From positions 1 to 64,000 of the forward strand of contig JABUFB010000018.1 of NCBI GenBank assembly GCA_013314775.1: DNA of 64,000 nucleotides, read 5' to 3'. The DNA is from Armatimonadota bacterium (GTDB lineage: Bacteria; Armatimonadota; Zipacnadia; Zipacnadales; JABUFB01). Positions 55,716 through 64,000 of the stretch are shown here, one piece after another (within the stretch, counting starts at the first letter, position 1; every line of letters starts with the position of its first letter). The position numbers and the translations under genes were made by a program. A model generated the notes under the pieces. That model did not search any database and had not been told where the DNA came from. It saw only the letters and a list, made by a program, of their open reading frames with translations.

Positions 55716-57929
55716 TCAGGCGTTGGGGCCGGCGGCGACCCTGCCGGTCTTGTGGTCCGGCGCGCGCCAGACCACGGCCTGCGGCGTGTCGCTGGACCAG
55801 ACCGGGCGATCGCCGACCCAGATGTGTTTCGCGCCCAGCGCGAGGACATACTTTGGTCTGCCGGAAGAGTCGGAAGCCCACTGAAGCCCGACACCATCTG
55901 TCGCGACGGGGCCGCTTCCCAGCCGGGCTGACCCGCTGGTTCGGAACAGGACGCGCGTGCGGCCGTCGATGATCGCGCCCAGCCATCCCCGGCCGCAGCG
56001 CGTCTCCACCACCGGGAAACGGTCGCCACTGTCCCTGGGCGACAGGATCGAGAGGAAGCAGGCCCGCTGACTGTCGTGGACCGTCTTCGTGACCACGGTG
56101 TGGCTCAGCGGTTCTTGGTCCTCGCGGGTGAAATGTGTGTCGGTTTTCGCGGTGAGGGGAGAGCCACTCGAGCCCGTGGATGCAAGCACCAGTTGTAGCG
56201 AAGCCCCCGGGCGATGTACCACTGCCCGGTCTTCCTGCAGGTCTAAAAGTCCGCCGGTATCTCCGCCGGCGTTCAGGTGCATAAGCCAGGAAAAGTCATG
56301 CTCGCCTTCGGCAGCCACCGCGCGGTCGAACACCACTGCATCCTCGCCTGCGACGAAGGTCAGGGCCCGCTCGAACTGGGTGTCGTGATGGGAACAGGCG
56401 ACCCTTACAGCGCTCACGTTGCGGTCGAACAGAGCGTCTCTCGTCTCGACATCGACGCCGATGGACAGCACGGCGCCGAGAGCGGTCTTGATGGGTGGCC
56501 CCTGTCCGTCCACGAGCACCAGATTGTGGCTCTCGCCCTTGCGGGTCACGTGTCTTCGCTGCCATCCCCCGTAACCCGTGTCCATTACCAGCGTTTCGTC
56601 TCCCTTGCAGAGCGTGAGGCTTGTGCCATCGGGTTGCTCGAAAACGCCCCCTGCAAGACGGGCCTTGGAGCGCTCGCCCCTGAGACTCAGGTAAACCGCT
56701 GACGAGTCCCAGCCGCTGCGGATGAACACATCCCCGCAGGCTTCCAGCAATCCGCTTGGGTGCCAGGACGGCGGCACGGCCGGCCTGGTGATGTCATACC
56801 ACGACAGAGCCTCGGGGAGTTGGTCATTGGGCACCGCACGGGCGAACCCGGGGCCCTGCGCATCCCAGCGGTACAGGCCGGAATCCGCCGTTGCCGCGGT
56901 CATCGCGTAACTGATGGAGGGGGTAACGGTGGAGCTGTCCAGATTCGGCCTCAGGCCGTTGGGCATGCGGATCCGCACGCTCCACTCGCACGCAAGCAGT
57001 CCCTGGTCATCCAGGATGGTCTCCCCCGTGGCGATGCGGTCAGCAATCAGGAACGCGAGATAGAGCTTGGCCGCTTCGAAGTGTCGGCCGGGGCCCTCCG
57101 CATAGGAGCCGTCGCGGCAGACCTGTCGCTGCAGGGCCTTGGGGATCTCGCTGCGCGCCCTGCGGTACCAGGCTGCTGGGCCGGGATCATTGCCCGGAGG
57201 ATCGAAGTCCCGGATGGCCAGGGCGCAGATCCCGAGCGCCGAGAACTGGCGGATCGCGCGGGTATCCCCGCCGGGGCTGGGCCAGACGTACTGTGAAGTG
57301 TACAGCTCGCGGCCCAGGTCGTACAGCAGGAGCCGGGTCTTGGTCTCCAGCATCTGATTCCCGCGCAAGTAGTTGGCCATGAGATCATACGCGACGGCGT
57401 ATGACGCGGTAGCCTCCACGATCTCATCGAGCCCGCGCCACTTGCCCCCGCGGGAAGGCGGCCGGACCTTGGCCAGGAGTGCTTCGGCATTCTCCGCATA
57501 GCGCCGCTCGCGTGTGAGGGTGAACAGGAAGGCCAGGGCTTTCGCCCGATGGGCACGCTCGGTGTGTGTGAGCTGGCTCTCATCCGGCAGCGGGCTTGCG
57601 CACCAGGCCTCCAGGCGCTTGAGCCATTCGCGGTATGGACGCTCGCGAAGACGGTCGCGGATCGTGTCGAGTTGCTGGCGCTCGAAAAGCAGAGAGGGGT
57701 GCTTCTCAGGGGGCAGGCCGGCCTTGGTCACACCGATACCAAGGCCCATGACCATCATCCCGACACCGAAGACAAGCAGGCTCACGCCGAAAACGATGGT
57801 TCGCTTCCGGATGGCCGGTGGCTTTCGGTCTGCCCCCCTGGGATGATCCAGCGGCATGGTCTGTGCCCCGGACGAGGCCGACCTCCTGGCGAATGTGGTT
57901 CCAGGACTGTCGCTGCGGTCAGGCTGCAT
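55716..57929 (-). CDS. Membrane-anchored heparinase II/III-like protein
   Basis: The protein is 737 aa with a single N-terminal hydrophobic segment (about 44-67, TIVFGVSLLVFGVGMMVMGLG), so it is anchored to the membrane. An alpha-helical toroid (about 80-350) precedes a heparinase II/III-like beta part (about 380-640) with RSGWDSSAVYLSLRGERSKA and ALTFVAGEDAVVFDRAV. In heparinase II/III families the catalytic tyrosine lies in the toroid, but I could not fix its position. It probably cleaves acidic polysaccharide by elimination. Start is the ATG at 57929, 39 bases after the carA stop. It is downstream of carA on the same strand, which may be only positional. Confidence 0.7.
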   Translation of the reverse strand: MQPDRSDSPGTTFARRSASSGAQTMPLDHPRGADRKPPAIRKRTIVFGVSLLVFGVGMMVMGLGIGVTKAGLPPEKHPSLLFERQQLDTIRDRLRERPYREWLKRLEAWCASPLPDESQLTHTERAHRAKALAFLFTLTRERRYAENAEALLAKVRPPSRGGKWRGLDEIVEATASYAVAYDLMANYLRGNQMLETKTRLLLYDLGRELYTSQYVWPSPGGDTRAIRQFSALGICALAIRDFDPPGNDPGPAAWYRRARSEIPKALQRQVCRDGSYAEGPGRHFEAAKLYLAFLIADRIATGETILDDQGLLACEWSVRIRMPNGLRPNLDSSTVTPSISYAMTAATADSGLYRWDAQGPGFARAVPNDQLPEALSWYDITRPAVPPSWHPSGLLEACGDVFIRSGWDSSAVYLSLRGERSKARLAGGVFEQPDGTSLTLCKGDETLVMDTGYGGWQRRHVTRKGESHNLVLVDGQGPPIKTALGAVLSIGVDVETRDALFDRNVSAVRVACSHHDTQFERALTFVAGEDAVVFDRAVAAEGEHDFSWLMHLNAGGDTGGLLDLQEDRAVVHRPGASLQLVLASTGSSGSPLTAKTDTHFTREDQEPLSHTVVTKTVHDSQRACFLSILSPRDSGDRFPVVETRCGRGWLGAIIDGRTRVLFRTSGSARLGSGPVATDGVGLQWASDSSGRPKYVLALGAKHIWVGDRPVWSSDTPQAVVWRAPDHKTGRVAAGPNA

Positions 57930-57968
57930 AGTGGGCGACGAAGTTGCGATTGTGAAACGGCAGCGGCA

Positions 57969-59147
57969 TCAGGCTCCGCGGAACGCGAGCATGTCTCGCT
58001 TGAACTCGTCGAACAGGTACCGAGCATCGTGGGGGCCCGGACCGGCTTCGGGATGATATTGCACCGAGAAAACCGGCAAGTCCCTATGCCTCATCCCCTC
58101 GATGGTCTGGTCATTGAGGTTCACGTGGGTCTGCTCCATACCCGTGCCCTGCAGAGAGTCAAAGTCCACAGAGAACCCGTGGTTCTGGGTGGTGATTTCC
58201 ACCTGCCCTGTGCGCAGGTTCTTGACGGGGTGGTTGACGCCGCGGTGGCCAAACTTCAGCTTGTAAGTGCGGCCGCCGAGAGCCAGCGCGATCAGCTGCT
58301 GGCCGAAGCAGATCCCGAAGATCGGGACTCTGCCGATGAGATTTGCGATGGTATCGATGGCATAAGTGACGGCGTCCGGGTCCCCCGGGCCATTGGAGAT
58401 GACCACGCCGTCGGGCTCCAGTTCCATGATCTCGTCGGCCTGTGTCTGCGCCGGGACCACGATGACCTGGCAACCCATCTGGTGCACAAGGCGCAGGATA
58501 TTCTGCTTCACACCCAGGTCCACGACGACGGCACGCAGCACCTGCTCCCGGGGCTTCCACATGCTTGGCATCCCGGTTGCCAAGCCCAGCGACAACTGCC
58601 TCGGATCATCGCCCGAAAAGTCCACGTAGCCCGACTCGCCCCACTCGCGGATGCGATCACAGGTGACGTCTTTCGCCAGATCGACAGCCACGATCGATGG
58701 GGAAGCCTTGGCCTTCTCCACCAGGCTCTCTGCATCGAGATCGGTGGTGGAGATCACACCCTTCTTCGCCCCGTATGTCCGCAGGTGGCGGGTGAGCATC
58801 CGGGTATCGATGCCCTCGATGCCGATGATCCCATTGGCGCCCAGATAGTCACTGAGCGTTCGCTTGCTCCGCCAGTTGCTGGGAACCTCACAAAGCTCGC
58901 GGACGATGAAACCCTCGACCCAGGGCCGCCAGGATTCCACGTCCTCGTCATTGATCCCGTAGTTGCCGATCTGGGTGTAGGTCATGCACGGGATCTGTCC
59001 CCGGTACGAGGGATCCGTGAGGACCTCCTGGTAACCGGTCATTCCCGTGTTGAAGACCACTTCTCCGAAGTTCTCGCCCTCTGCGCCGAATGACCAGCCT
59101 TCAAAGACCAGACCGTCCTCCAGCGCGAGCATGGCCTTGCTGCCCAA
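57969..59147 (-). CDS. carA: Carbamoyl-phosphate synthase small subunit
   Basis: The protein is 392 aa from a TTG at 59147, favoured because GGGGAG lies a few bases upstream and the resulting MGSKAMLALEDGLVFEG fits the family start; an ATG at 59132 is the alternative. CarA is the glutaminase of carbamoyl-phosphate synthase, feeding pyrimidine and arginine synthesis. The N-terminal domain (EGWSFGAEGENFGEVVFNTGMTGYQEVLTDPSY) and the GATase triad (FGICFGQQ nucleophile Cys; QYHPEAGPGPHD His/Glu) are intact. A TATAAT promoter lies upstream. carB is not in the window. pyrC is the upstream neighbour, same strand. Confidence 0.93.
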   Translation of the reverse strand: MGSKAMLALEDGLVFEGWSFGAEGENFGEVVFNTGMTGYQEVLTDPSYRGQIPCMTYTQIGNYGINDEDVESWRPWVEGFIVRELCEVPSNWRSKRTLSDYLGANGIIGIEGIDTRMLTRHLRTYGAKKGVISTTDLDAESLVEKAKASPSIVAVDLAKDVTCDRIREWGESGYVDFSGDDPRQLSLGLATGMPSMWKPREQVLRAVVVDLGVKQNILRLVHQMGCQVIVVPAQTQADEIMELEPDGVVISNGPGDPDAVTYAIDTIANLIGRVPIFGICFGQQLIALALGGRTYKLKFGHRGVNHPVKNLRTGQVEITTQNHGFSVDFDSLQGTGMEQTHVNLNDQTIEGMRHRDLPVFSVQYHPEAGPGPHDARYLFDEFKRDMLAFRGA

Positions 59148-59256
59148 GTCGCTCTCCCCTTCTGTTCCCCAGCCACACCGTAATGCCCCAGACCTGAAGG
59201 AAAACTCAGGAAATCCCAAGCTTTCTCCTAACATCCCCTGCCACGGTACGGAAGGA

Positions 59257-59285
59257 ATTATACTCGTGGCTGTTTGACGAAGCAA
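59257..59285 (-). promoter_or_regulatory. Promoter of carA
   Basis: On the minus strand TTGCTT (59280-59285) and TATAAT (59257-59262) are 17 bases apart. The -10 box matches consensus. The leader is about 100 bases; it includes CCTGA...TCAGG, a weak hairpin. Confidence 0.6.
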
Positions 59286-59292
59286 GGAGCTG

Positions 59293-60633
59293 TTAGTCCC
59301 CGGACGGCTCTGGACAGACCACGTACTCCCTCATTCGCCACCGTCCTCCCACGATCGTGCCCCAGGCTCTCCCCCGCAGCTGGGCCCCTGCGAAGGGCGT
59401 GTTGCGGCCCTTCGACTGGAACTGCGCCGGGTCAACAATCCAGCGATGCTCCGGGTCAATGAGAGTGATATCCGCGGGTGCGCCCGCGACCAGGAACCCC
59501 GGGCCCCGTGCGGCGCCTGGCCAGAGCACCCAGGCCGGGTTGCAGGTCATGAGCGCGAGGCACTCCGCCGGGGTCATCAGGCCGGTATGCACGAGCTCGC
59601 TGAAAGTCACTCCCAGCGACGTCTCCAGCCCCACCACGCCGAAGGGCGCGTCCACGAGTCCCGCCGCCTTCTCTTCAGGCGTATGTGGCGCGTGATCGGT
59701 GGCGATCACGCCGATCAGCCCGTCCAGCAGTGCAGCGCGTACCGCCAGTCGGTCCTCCTCGGCTCTCAGCGGCGGATTCATTTTGGCATTTGCCCCATGT
59801 GTGCGGACCGCGTCCTCGGTCAGCGCGAAGTAGTGGGGCGCGGTCTCCAGGGTCAGCGACGGCCATACTCTGGCCTGCCGAATCTGCCGGGCCGCCTCCA
59901 GAAGAACCCGTGAACTTGCGTGGGCCACGTGGAACCGCGGCCTGGTGCCCGGACAGCAGGCCTGGGCGGCGTGCTCCCAAGCCAGCAGGCTCTCGCTCTC
60001 CGAGCGGCTATCCTGCCCCGTTACCCCGAGCGCATTGCTTGCCGCGCCCAGGTTCATGACGCCGCCCCGGGTGAATCTGCGGTCCTCACAGTGGGCAATC
60101 AGAGTTGCATCTCCGGCGCCGGCCGCCCTGAGCGCCCTTTGCATGCCCTCCAGTTCCTGCACCGGAAATGCATCGTCCGTAAGAGCGACGCAACCCGCGT
60201 CCCGCATGCTCCGGGCGTCCACGAACTCCGCATTGAGGTTGTCCGTGCTAATCGCGCCGATGATCTCGACCCGGCAGAAAGCCTCCTCGCCAATGCGCGA
60301 CGCAAGTTCCGCGACCCGTTCCGGACGGTCCACGGGCGGCAAGGTGTTGGGCATGCAGGCAACGGTGGTGAAGCCTCCGGCCACCGCCGCTCGGGTGCCG
60401 CTGGTGATGGTTTCTTTGTGCTCCTGGCCGGGCGTGCGCAGGTGGACGTGGATATCCACAAGGCCCGGTGCGATGAGCAGCCTCGGCACAGGCACCGTTT
60501 CCCAGTCTGCCGGCCACGGCTCAGGGCCGATGCTTGCCAGAATGCCGGCGTGCACCCAGACATCGGCCTGTTCCATCCGGCCGGATGCGGGGTCAACAAC
60601 GGTGCCGCCTTTGAGCACGAATTCTCCGCTCAT
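59293..60633 (-). CDS. pyrC: Dihydroorotase
   Basis: The protein is 446 aa from the ATG at 60633 (MSGEFVLKGG), the usual start for type I dihydroorotases; GGAGG lies further upstream than normal (19 bases). The binuclear metal site is visible: DIHVHLRTPGQEH, CED in TLIAHCED, HVAHASS, and ATDHAPHTPEEK. CMPNT follows the usual strand. It closes carbamoyl-aspartate to dihydroorotate in pyrimidine synthesis. It precedes carA by 145 bases on the same strand, but carA has its own promoter. Confidence 0.93.
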   Translation of the reverse strand: MSGEFVLKGGTVVDPASGRMEQADVWVHAGILASIGPEPWPADWETVPVPRLLIAPGLVDIHVHLRTPGQEHKETITSGTRAAVAGGFTTVACMPNTLPPVDRPERVAELASRIGEEAFCRVEIIGAISTDNLNAEFVDARSMRDAGCVALTDDAFPVQELEGMQRALRAAGAGDATLIAHCEDRRFTRGGVMNLGAASNALGVTGQDSRSESESLLAWEHAAQACCPGTRPRFHVAHASSRVLLEAARQIRQARVWPSLTLETAPHYFALTEDAVRTHGANAKMNPPLRAEEDRLAVRAALLDGLIGVIATDHAPHTPEEKAAGLVDAPFGVVGLETSLGVTFSELVHTGLMTPAECLALMTCNPAWVLWPGAARGPGFLVAGAPADITLIDPEHRWIVDPAQFQSKGRNTPFAGAQLRGRAWGTIVGGRWRMREYVVCPEPSGD

Positions 60634-60671
60634 GCTTGTTGCTCGCGTTGGTCCTCCATTCGGACACGCAA

Positions 60672-60698
60672 AACAGGCCTCCCCCCGGGAGGCCTGTT
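60672..60698 (-). terminator. Hairpin terminator after the Gly-Met-Pro repeat gene
   Basis: AACAGGCCTCCC (60672-60683) pairs with GGGAGGCCTGTT (60687-60698). On the minus strand the stem is followed by a short T run. It lies between the repeat-protein stop and the pyrC start. Confidence 0.65.
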
Positions 60699-60730
60699 GC
60701 GGTTGCGCTGAGTTCAGGTTCGGCCTCTCA

Positions 60731-62047
60731 CTATCCGCCGGAGATCTGGACGCGCCCCACAAAATACGTGCCACCCGAATTGCCGGTGAACACGATGCCA
60801 AGGAGCTTCGCGCCTTCCGTGAGCCCCGGGCCTTTCATGTCTGAGAACTTGACTGTCGCCTCGCTCCAGCCGCCTTCTGTCTTCAGCGACTTGACGGCAA
60901 ATGCGCCGGTGTCAACCTGGCCCTTATCGGTGATGAGGAGCATTCGCACGGAGGTGAGCTGCTTTGCGGGGCGCGATGGTCCGAAGCCGCCAAAGCCACC
61001 GGGCGTCCCCCCCATTCCCGGCATTCCACCGGGAGACATCCCCGGCATCATTCCAGGCATGCCACCCGGAGCCATACCGGGCATCATTCCCGGCTCGCCG
61101 GGCATACCCCCCGGCATTCCGGGTATCCCGGGCATTCCGCCGGGCATTCCAGGCATCCCACCCGGCATTCCAGGCATCCCAGGCATTCCACCGGGCATCT
61201 CACCGGGCATAGCCCCCGGCATTCCGGGCATTCCACCGGGCATCCCGGGAACCGTGGCAGCCGGAGCGGCTGCAGGCGGAGGTCCGCCGGGGCCGCCGAT
61301 CTCGTGGGGCTGCGGACGGCGCGCGGGCGCCTGCCCGCCGCCTTCAGGCAGGCCAGGCAACTGGGCGAAGTACTCGGGAAGATTGTCGTCTGGAGCCGCG
61401 CCTACTCCCGGCATTCCCGGCATCCCACCGGGCATTCCCGGCATCCCGCCCGGCATTCCAGGCATCCCGCCCGGCATTCCAGGCATCCCGCCCGGCATTC
61501 CAGGCATCCCGCCCGGCATTCCAGGCATCCCAGGTGCCGGGCCTTCCATTCCGGGCATCCCAGGCATCCCACCGGGCATTCCCGGCATCCCAGGTGCCGG
61601 GCCTTCCATTCCGGGCATCCCAGGCATCCCAGGCATGCCGCCCATGCCCGGCATGTCCATGCCCGGCATCCCGCCGCCGCGCCGTCCCCGGCGACCCGTT
61701 CTGCCGGATCGCCCGCGACGGGTCTGCTGGAAAGAGGTCCTGCCAAGCTGGACATACGCCGTGATCTGGCTGGTCCGGGCATTTTTCACATACGGAGTGA
61801 GGTCCACGGGCTTTTCCAGCGTAAGCCGCCCGCCTTCCTGCAGGCCGTAAGTCTCGACCTGCAGCGTGTTCCCATTCTGATACTTGGGATTGTTGCCCAG
61901 GGTCAGTTTACCGTTGCCCCAGGGGGTCATCTGCGCCTCCGTGGCCTTGCCCTCGAAAACCACAACCGTCGCGGCTTGGGCCACGCCGGCCGCAAGGGCC
62001 AGGAACACGGTGAGTGTCATCGCGATGATCGCGCTCTTGGTCGCCAT
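60731..62047 (-). CDS. Exported protein with Met-rich GGMPGMP repeats inserted in a jelly-roll-like domain
   Basis: The protein is 438 aa from the ATG at 62047 (GAGAGG upstream) with a signal peptide ending VAQAA. Residues about 26-105 ([18 protein letters not shown] to [13 protein letters not shown]) and about 360-438 ([13 protein letters not shown] to [12 protein letters not shown]) look like two halves of one carbohydrate-binding-type sandwich. Between them lie an Arg-rich linker ([17 protein letters not shown]) and about 220 residues of GGMPGMP-type repeats, interrupted by a Pro/Ala-rich spacer. The repeats contain dozens of M-x2-M pairs, a pattern known to bind Cu(I) in other exported proteins. 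Function is unknown; binding of polymer and metal are both possible. It lies between hemW and pyrC, ending at the hairpin terminator. Confidence 0.7.
   Translation of the reverse strand: MATKSAIIAMTLTVFLALAAGVAQAATVVVFEGKATEAQMTPWGNGKLTLGNNPKYQNGNTLQVETYGLQEGGRLTLEKPVDLTPYVKNARTSQITAYVQLGRTSFQQTRRGRSGRTGRRGRRGGGMPGMDMPGMGGMPGMPGMPGMEGPAPGMPGMPGGMPGMPGMEGPAPGMPGMPGGMPGMPGGMPGMPGGMPGMPGGMPGMPGGMPGMPGVGAAPDDNLPEYFAQLPGLPEGGGQAPARRPQPHEIGGPGGPPPAAAPAATVPGMPGGMPGMPGAMPGEMPGGMPGMPGMPGGMPGMPGGMPGIPGMPGGMPGEPGMMPGMAPGGMPGMMPGMSPGGMPGMGGTPGGFGGFGPSRPAKQLTSVRMLLITDKGQVDTGAFAVKSLKTEGGWSEATVKFSDMKGPGLTEGAKLLGIVFTGNSGGTYFVGRVQISGG
60980..61675 (-). repeat. Tandem 21-base repeats coding GGMPGMP
   Basis: The plus strand shows near-identical 21-base units (for example five in a row around 61435-61535) coding the heptad GGMPGMP. 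A longer block with [13 protein letters not shown] is duplicated near 61538-61650. A non-repeat stretch interrupts at about 61249-61405. The array is coding and in frame, not a CRISPR. Confidence 0.9.
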
Positions 62048-62147
62048 ACTGCCTCTCACCCTCTTGCCGGTGTGAGCGAATCTGCATCCCGGCGAGATAC
62101 CCTTCGACGGCCGTAAGGATCATTCCTTCCGGTCGCGGGGCTGAGCC

Positions 62148-63272
62148 TCATTGCAGGAACTCGACAGCAACGGCGTTTTGAACGAGTAATCCTTTAGACG
62201 TTAAACGTAAGACCCCGTGTTCGTCAACCAGAAGTCTTTCTTTGACGAGCCGATCAATGACGTCCGCGTACCGTTGACGCGGGTCGATGCCATATCTGCA
62301 AGCCAGTTCGGGGGGCCTGATGCCCTCCGTCAGCCGCAGGCCCAGCATCATCGCCTCGCCCAACGCCTCCTCGGGGCCAAGCCTCTCCGCCTCGCGCACA
62401 AGTTCCTCGCCAGCCAGAGCCAGCCGTGTGTACTCGCGCGAATCAGCCACGTTCCGGCTGCGCACACCGGCCCGATAGCTCCATGCGCCGGCGCCGATGC
62501 CAATGTACTCGCCGTTGTGCCAGTAGTTGAGATTGTGCCGGGATTCGCGCCCTGGCCGCGCGTAGTTGGAAATCTCGTAGCGGCGGTATCCTGCACGCCT
62601 GAGCCGGCGCACCGTCCAATCCAGCCAGTGCGCGCTGCCGGAGCCGCGGGGCCGGGGGAGTTCGCCACGCTCCACTTTCTCCCTCAGGGGGGTGCCCTCC
62701 TCGAGAGACAACCCGTAGGCGGAAATGTGGTCGGGCTCCAGGGCAATGGCCCCCTCGAGGGTCTCCTGCCAGTGCTCCAGCTTTTGCCCCGGCAGTCCGC
62801 GGATGAGGTCGAGGGACAGGTTCTCGAAGCCGGCCGCACGCGCCGAAGCCACTGCCTGCTCGGCTTGGGCCGCATCATGCGCCCTGCCAAGGAGCGTCAG
62901 TTCCGGGTCGCGCAGCGACTGCACCCCGAGACTCAGCCGGTTGAAGCCCGCCTCGCGCAACGCCCTCAAGGACGCCTCGGTCACCGTTCCCGGGTTTGCT
63001 TCGAGGGTGATCTCCGCGCTGGGTCCGACCACGAAGCGGGCAGTGACGGCCTGCAGAACCCGGGCGAGGTCGCAAGGCGCGAAAACCGTTGGCGTTCCCC
63101 CTCCGAAGTACACGGTGGCTGCACCCAGGGGTGGTGTGCGCTCGATTTCGGCCACAAGCGCGTCCACGTAGGCGCTCTGCTCAGCAGGGGTGCCCGGGCG
63201 CGAGTTGAAATCGCAGTAAAGGCACTTACTGCGGCAGAATGCGAAGTGGACGTAGATGCCGGGGCCGCTCAT
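62148..63272 (-). CDS. hemW: Radical-SAM heme chaperone HemW
   Basis: The protein is 374 aa. Its ATG directly follows the GH57 stop (TGAATG), so translation is probably coupled. The N-terminal IYVHFAFCRSKCLYCDFNSR carries the CxxxCxxC iron-sulfur site (Cys13, 17, 20). VYFGGGTPT, then LGVQSLRDPELTLLGRAHD and SLDLIRGLPGQ, follow the HemW pattern, as does the C-terminal winged-helix-like part. HemW is thought to deliver heme to proteins. It differs from HemN, which has other C-terminal motifs. The unrelated repeat gene lies 100 bases downstream. Confidence 0.92.
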   Translation of the reverse strand: MSGPGIYVHFAFCRSKCLYCDFNSRPGTPAEQSAYVDALVAEIERTPPLGAATVYFGGGTPTVFAPCDLARVLQAVTARFVVGPSAEITLEANPGTVTEASLRALREAGFNRLSLGVQSLRDPELTLLGRAHDAAQAEQAVASARAAGFENLSLDLIRGLPGQKLEHWQETLEGAIALEPDHISAYGLSLEEGTPLREKVERGELPRPRGSGSAHWLDWTVRRLRRAGYRRYEISNYARPGRESRHNLNYWHNGEYIGIGAGAWSYRAGVRSRNVADSREYTRLALAGEELVREAERLGPEEALGEAMMLGLRLTEGIRPPELACRYGIDPRQRYADVIDRLVKERLLVDEHGVLRLTSKGLLVQNAVAVEFLQ

Positions 63273-64000
63273 TCAGACCGGTCCCGCAGCGGGCGCTCTC
63301 TCGGCCGCTCCCGGCAGCCACCAGTGCGGGTCGAGGTCGGGGAAGGGCCGGTCGCGGTCGCAGATTGCTGCGAACTGCTTTTCCTGCTCGGGGCTGAGAG
63401 ACGCGCCGGCGGCCACTTCGCGGGCAAGACGCGCCACGAAACGATAGTCATCATAGTGGTGACGGACACGTGCGGATGCATAGTCGTGGGCCGACCAGGT
63501 GCTGATGAGGAACTGCCAGTCAGATGCCTGCAGCAGCAGCAGTTCGCGCCCGGCCTGCTGGACAAGCGCGCGCACCCTGGAATCCCTGTTGTCTGCGAGA
63601 TAAGCCGCCAGCCCCTTGTAGTCCTTCTCCGCATCGTAGACAAGATGCCAGGTCCAGGCGGTCTCGGCGTTGAGCCAGACCGCATGTCCACCGCCCGCTC
63701 CCCACGAGCCTTCGGGAAGGGTAATTGCGCGGTCCGGCGAGTGGTTCGTGATGTACTCGGAGGCCTTCATCACCGCAATGTCCGGGTCCTGGTTCATCCA
63801 CCGGAGTGTCTTGGTGAGCCATGCCGGGCCTTCGAACCACCAGTGGCCGAACAGTTCGGCGTCGAAGGGCGCGCAGACCACAGGCATGCCGCCCTCCCAG
63901 GGCGCCGACTGGAGCTTGCTTTTCACGAGCCAAAGGAAATGCCCCGCATGTTCGCGTACGCGTGCATCTGCCTGATGCGGTTCGTACGGTTGCTTGGTAC
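63273..64000 (-). CDS. GH57 alpha-glucan enzyme, C-terminal part (continues beyond window)
   Basis: The frame is open from the right window edge to a TGA at 63273-63275, giving about 241 codons. The edge-proximal part reads QPYEPHQADARVREHAGHFL, a helical segment common in GH57 alpha-glucan branching enzymes. PVVCAPFDAELFGHWWFEGP carries the catalytic Asp of the GH57 family. The C-terminal helical domain (HHYDDYRFVARLAREV and so on) matches the same group. It probably builds or trims glycogen in the cytoplasm. The N-terminal barrel with the nucleophile Glu lies outside the window. Confidence 0.85.
   Translation of the reverse strand, partial: TKQPYEPHQADARVREHAGHFLWLVKSKLQSAPWEGGMPVVCAPFDAELFGHWWFEGPAWLTKTLRWMNQDPDIAVMKASEYITNHSPDRAITLPEGSWGAGGGHAVWLNAETAWTWHLVYDAEKDYKGLAAYLADNRDSRVRALVQQAGRELLLLQASDWQFLISTWSAHDYASARVRHHYDDYRFVARLAREVAAGASLSPEQEKQFAAICDRDRPFPDLDPHWWLPGAAERAPAAGPV

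Noticed and set aside
60980-61675. Regular repeats that could suggest a CRISPR array
   Set aside because: Units are in frame, contiguous and without spacers; they code GGMPGMP.

Overview
The window reads as chromosomal DNA of a GC-rich, uncultured-type bacterium. Many genes encode large exported carbohydrate-active or beta-helix proteins, two with IPT/TIG-dockerin tails. One protein carries a PEP-CTERM-like sorting tail, one belongs to the DUF6785 membrane family, and there are MttB-like and URO-D-like methyltransferase-family proteins. This mix is best known from Armatimonadota and from neighbours such as Hydrogenedentota, Planctomycetota and Lentisphaerota. Armatimonadota is my first guess, but it is an inference from gene content, and no 16S rRNA or ribosomal protein is present to settle it.

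Layout. 1-127: right end of an insertion sequence with the last 25 codons of its transposase. 254-6767: a divergent pair of units, a (-) TIM-barrel hydrolase and a (+) run of beta-helix/dockerin protein, small exported protein and TIM-barrel hydrolase. 7235-15319: a tight (+) operon of an MttB-family methyltransferase, a mutarotase-like protein, a six-hairpin glycosidase and a beta-helix/CBM9 protein. 15519-19031: a papain-like protease with dockerin tail, convergent with a PEP-CTERM protein across a strong hairpin. 19174-21350: URO-D-family protein and sialidase (-). 21779-29001: addB-addA recombination nuclease. 29381-35793: alkaline-phosphatase-superfamily 'sulfatase' and a giant heparinase/propeller protein, divergent. 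35944-40937: HEAT lipoprotein (-), then queA, tgt and a THUMP methyltransferase (+). 41251-43242: DUF6785 membrane protein. 43817-43893: initiator tRNA with its own promoter and terminator. 43991-49332: a (-) operon of DUF4838 hydrolase, MDR dehydrogenase, zinc phospholipase C-like protein and a small hypothetical. 49543-51298: sugar isomerase and a methyltransferase. 51399-53560: a small defence-like patch, higBA with a nested operator and a HEPN/CxxC protein. 53592-57929: Gfo/Idh/MocA oxidoreductase, GH43-like propeller, membrane-anchored heparinase-like protein. 57969-64000: carA, pyrC, a Gly-Met-Pro repeat protein, hemW and the C-terminus of a GH57 alpha-glucan enzyme.

How it fits together. 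Most of the accessory content looks like machinery for finding, cutting and oxidising complex polysaccharides outside the cell: beta-helix lyases, heparinase-like lyases, sialidase, DUF4838 and six-hairpin hydrolases. Cytoplasmic isomerases and dehydrogenases would process the released sugars. Housekeeping genes (AddAB, QueA/Tgt, HemW, PyrC/CarA, tRNA-fMet) are scattered between these modules. The most unusual items are the HEPN protein with three CxxC pairs beside a HigBA module with concentric palindromes, the Met-rich repeat apparently inserted inside a jelly-roll domain, and the MttB-glycosidase operon. Start codons were chosen from ribosome-binding-site spacing and family length; several differ from the longest open frame. 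Positions and motifs were read by eye; no database search was run.
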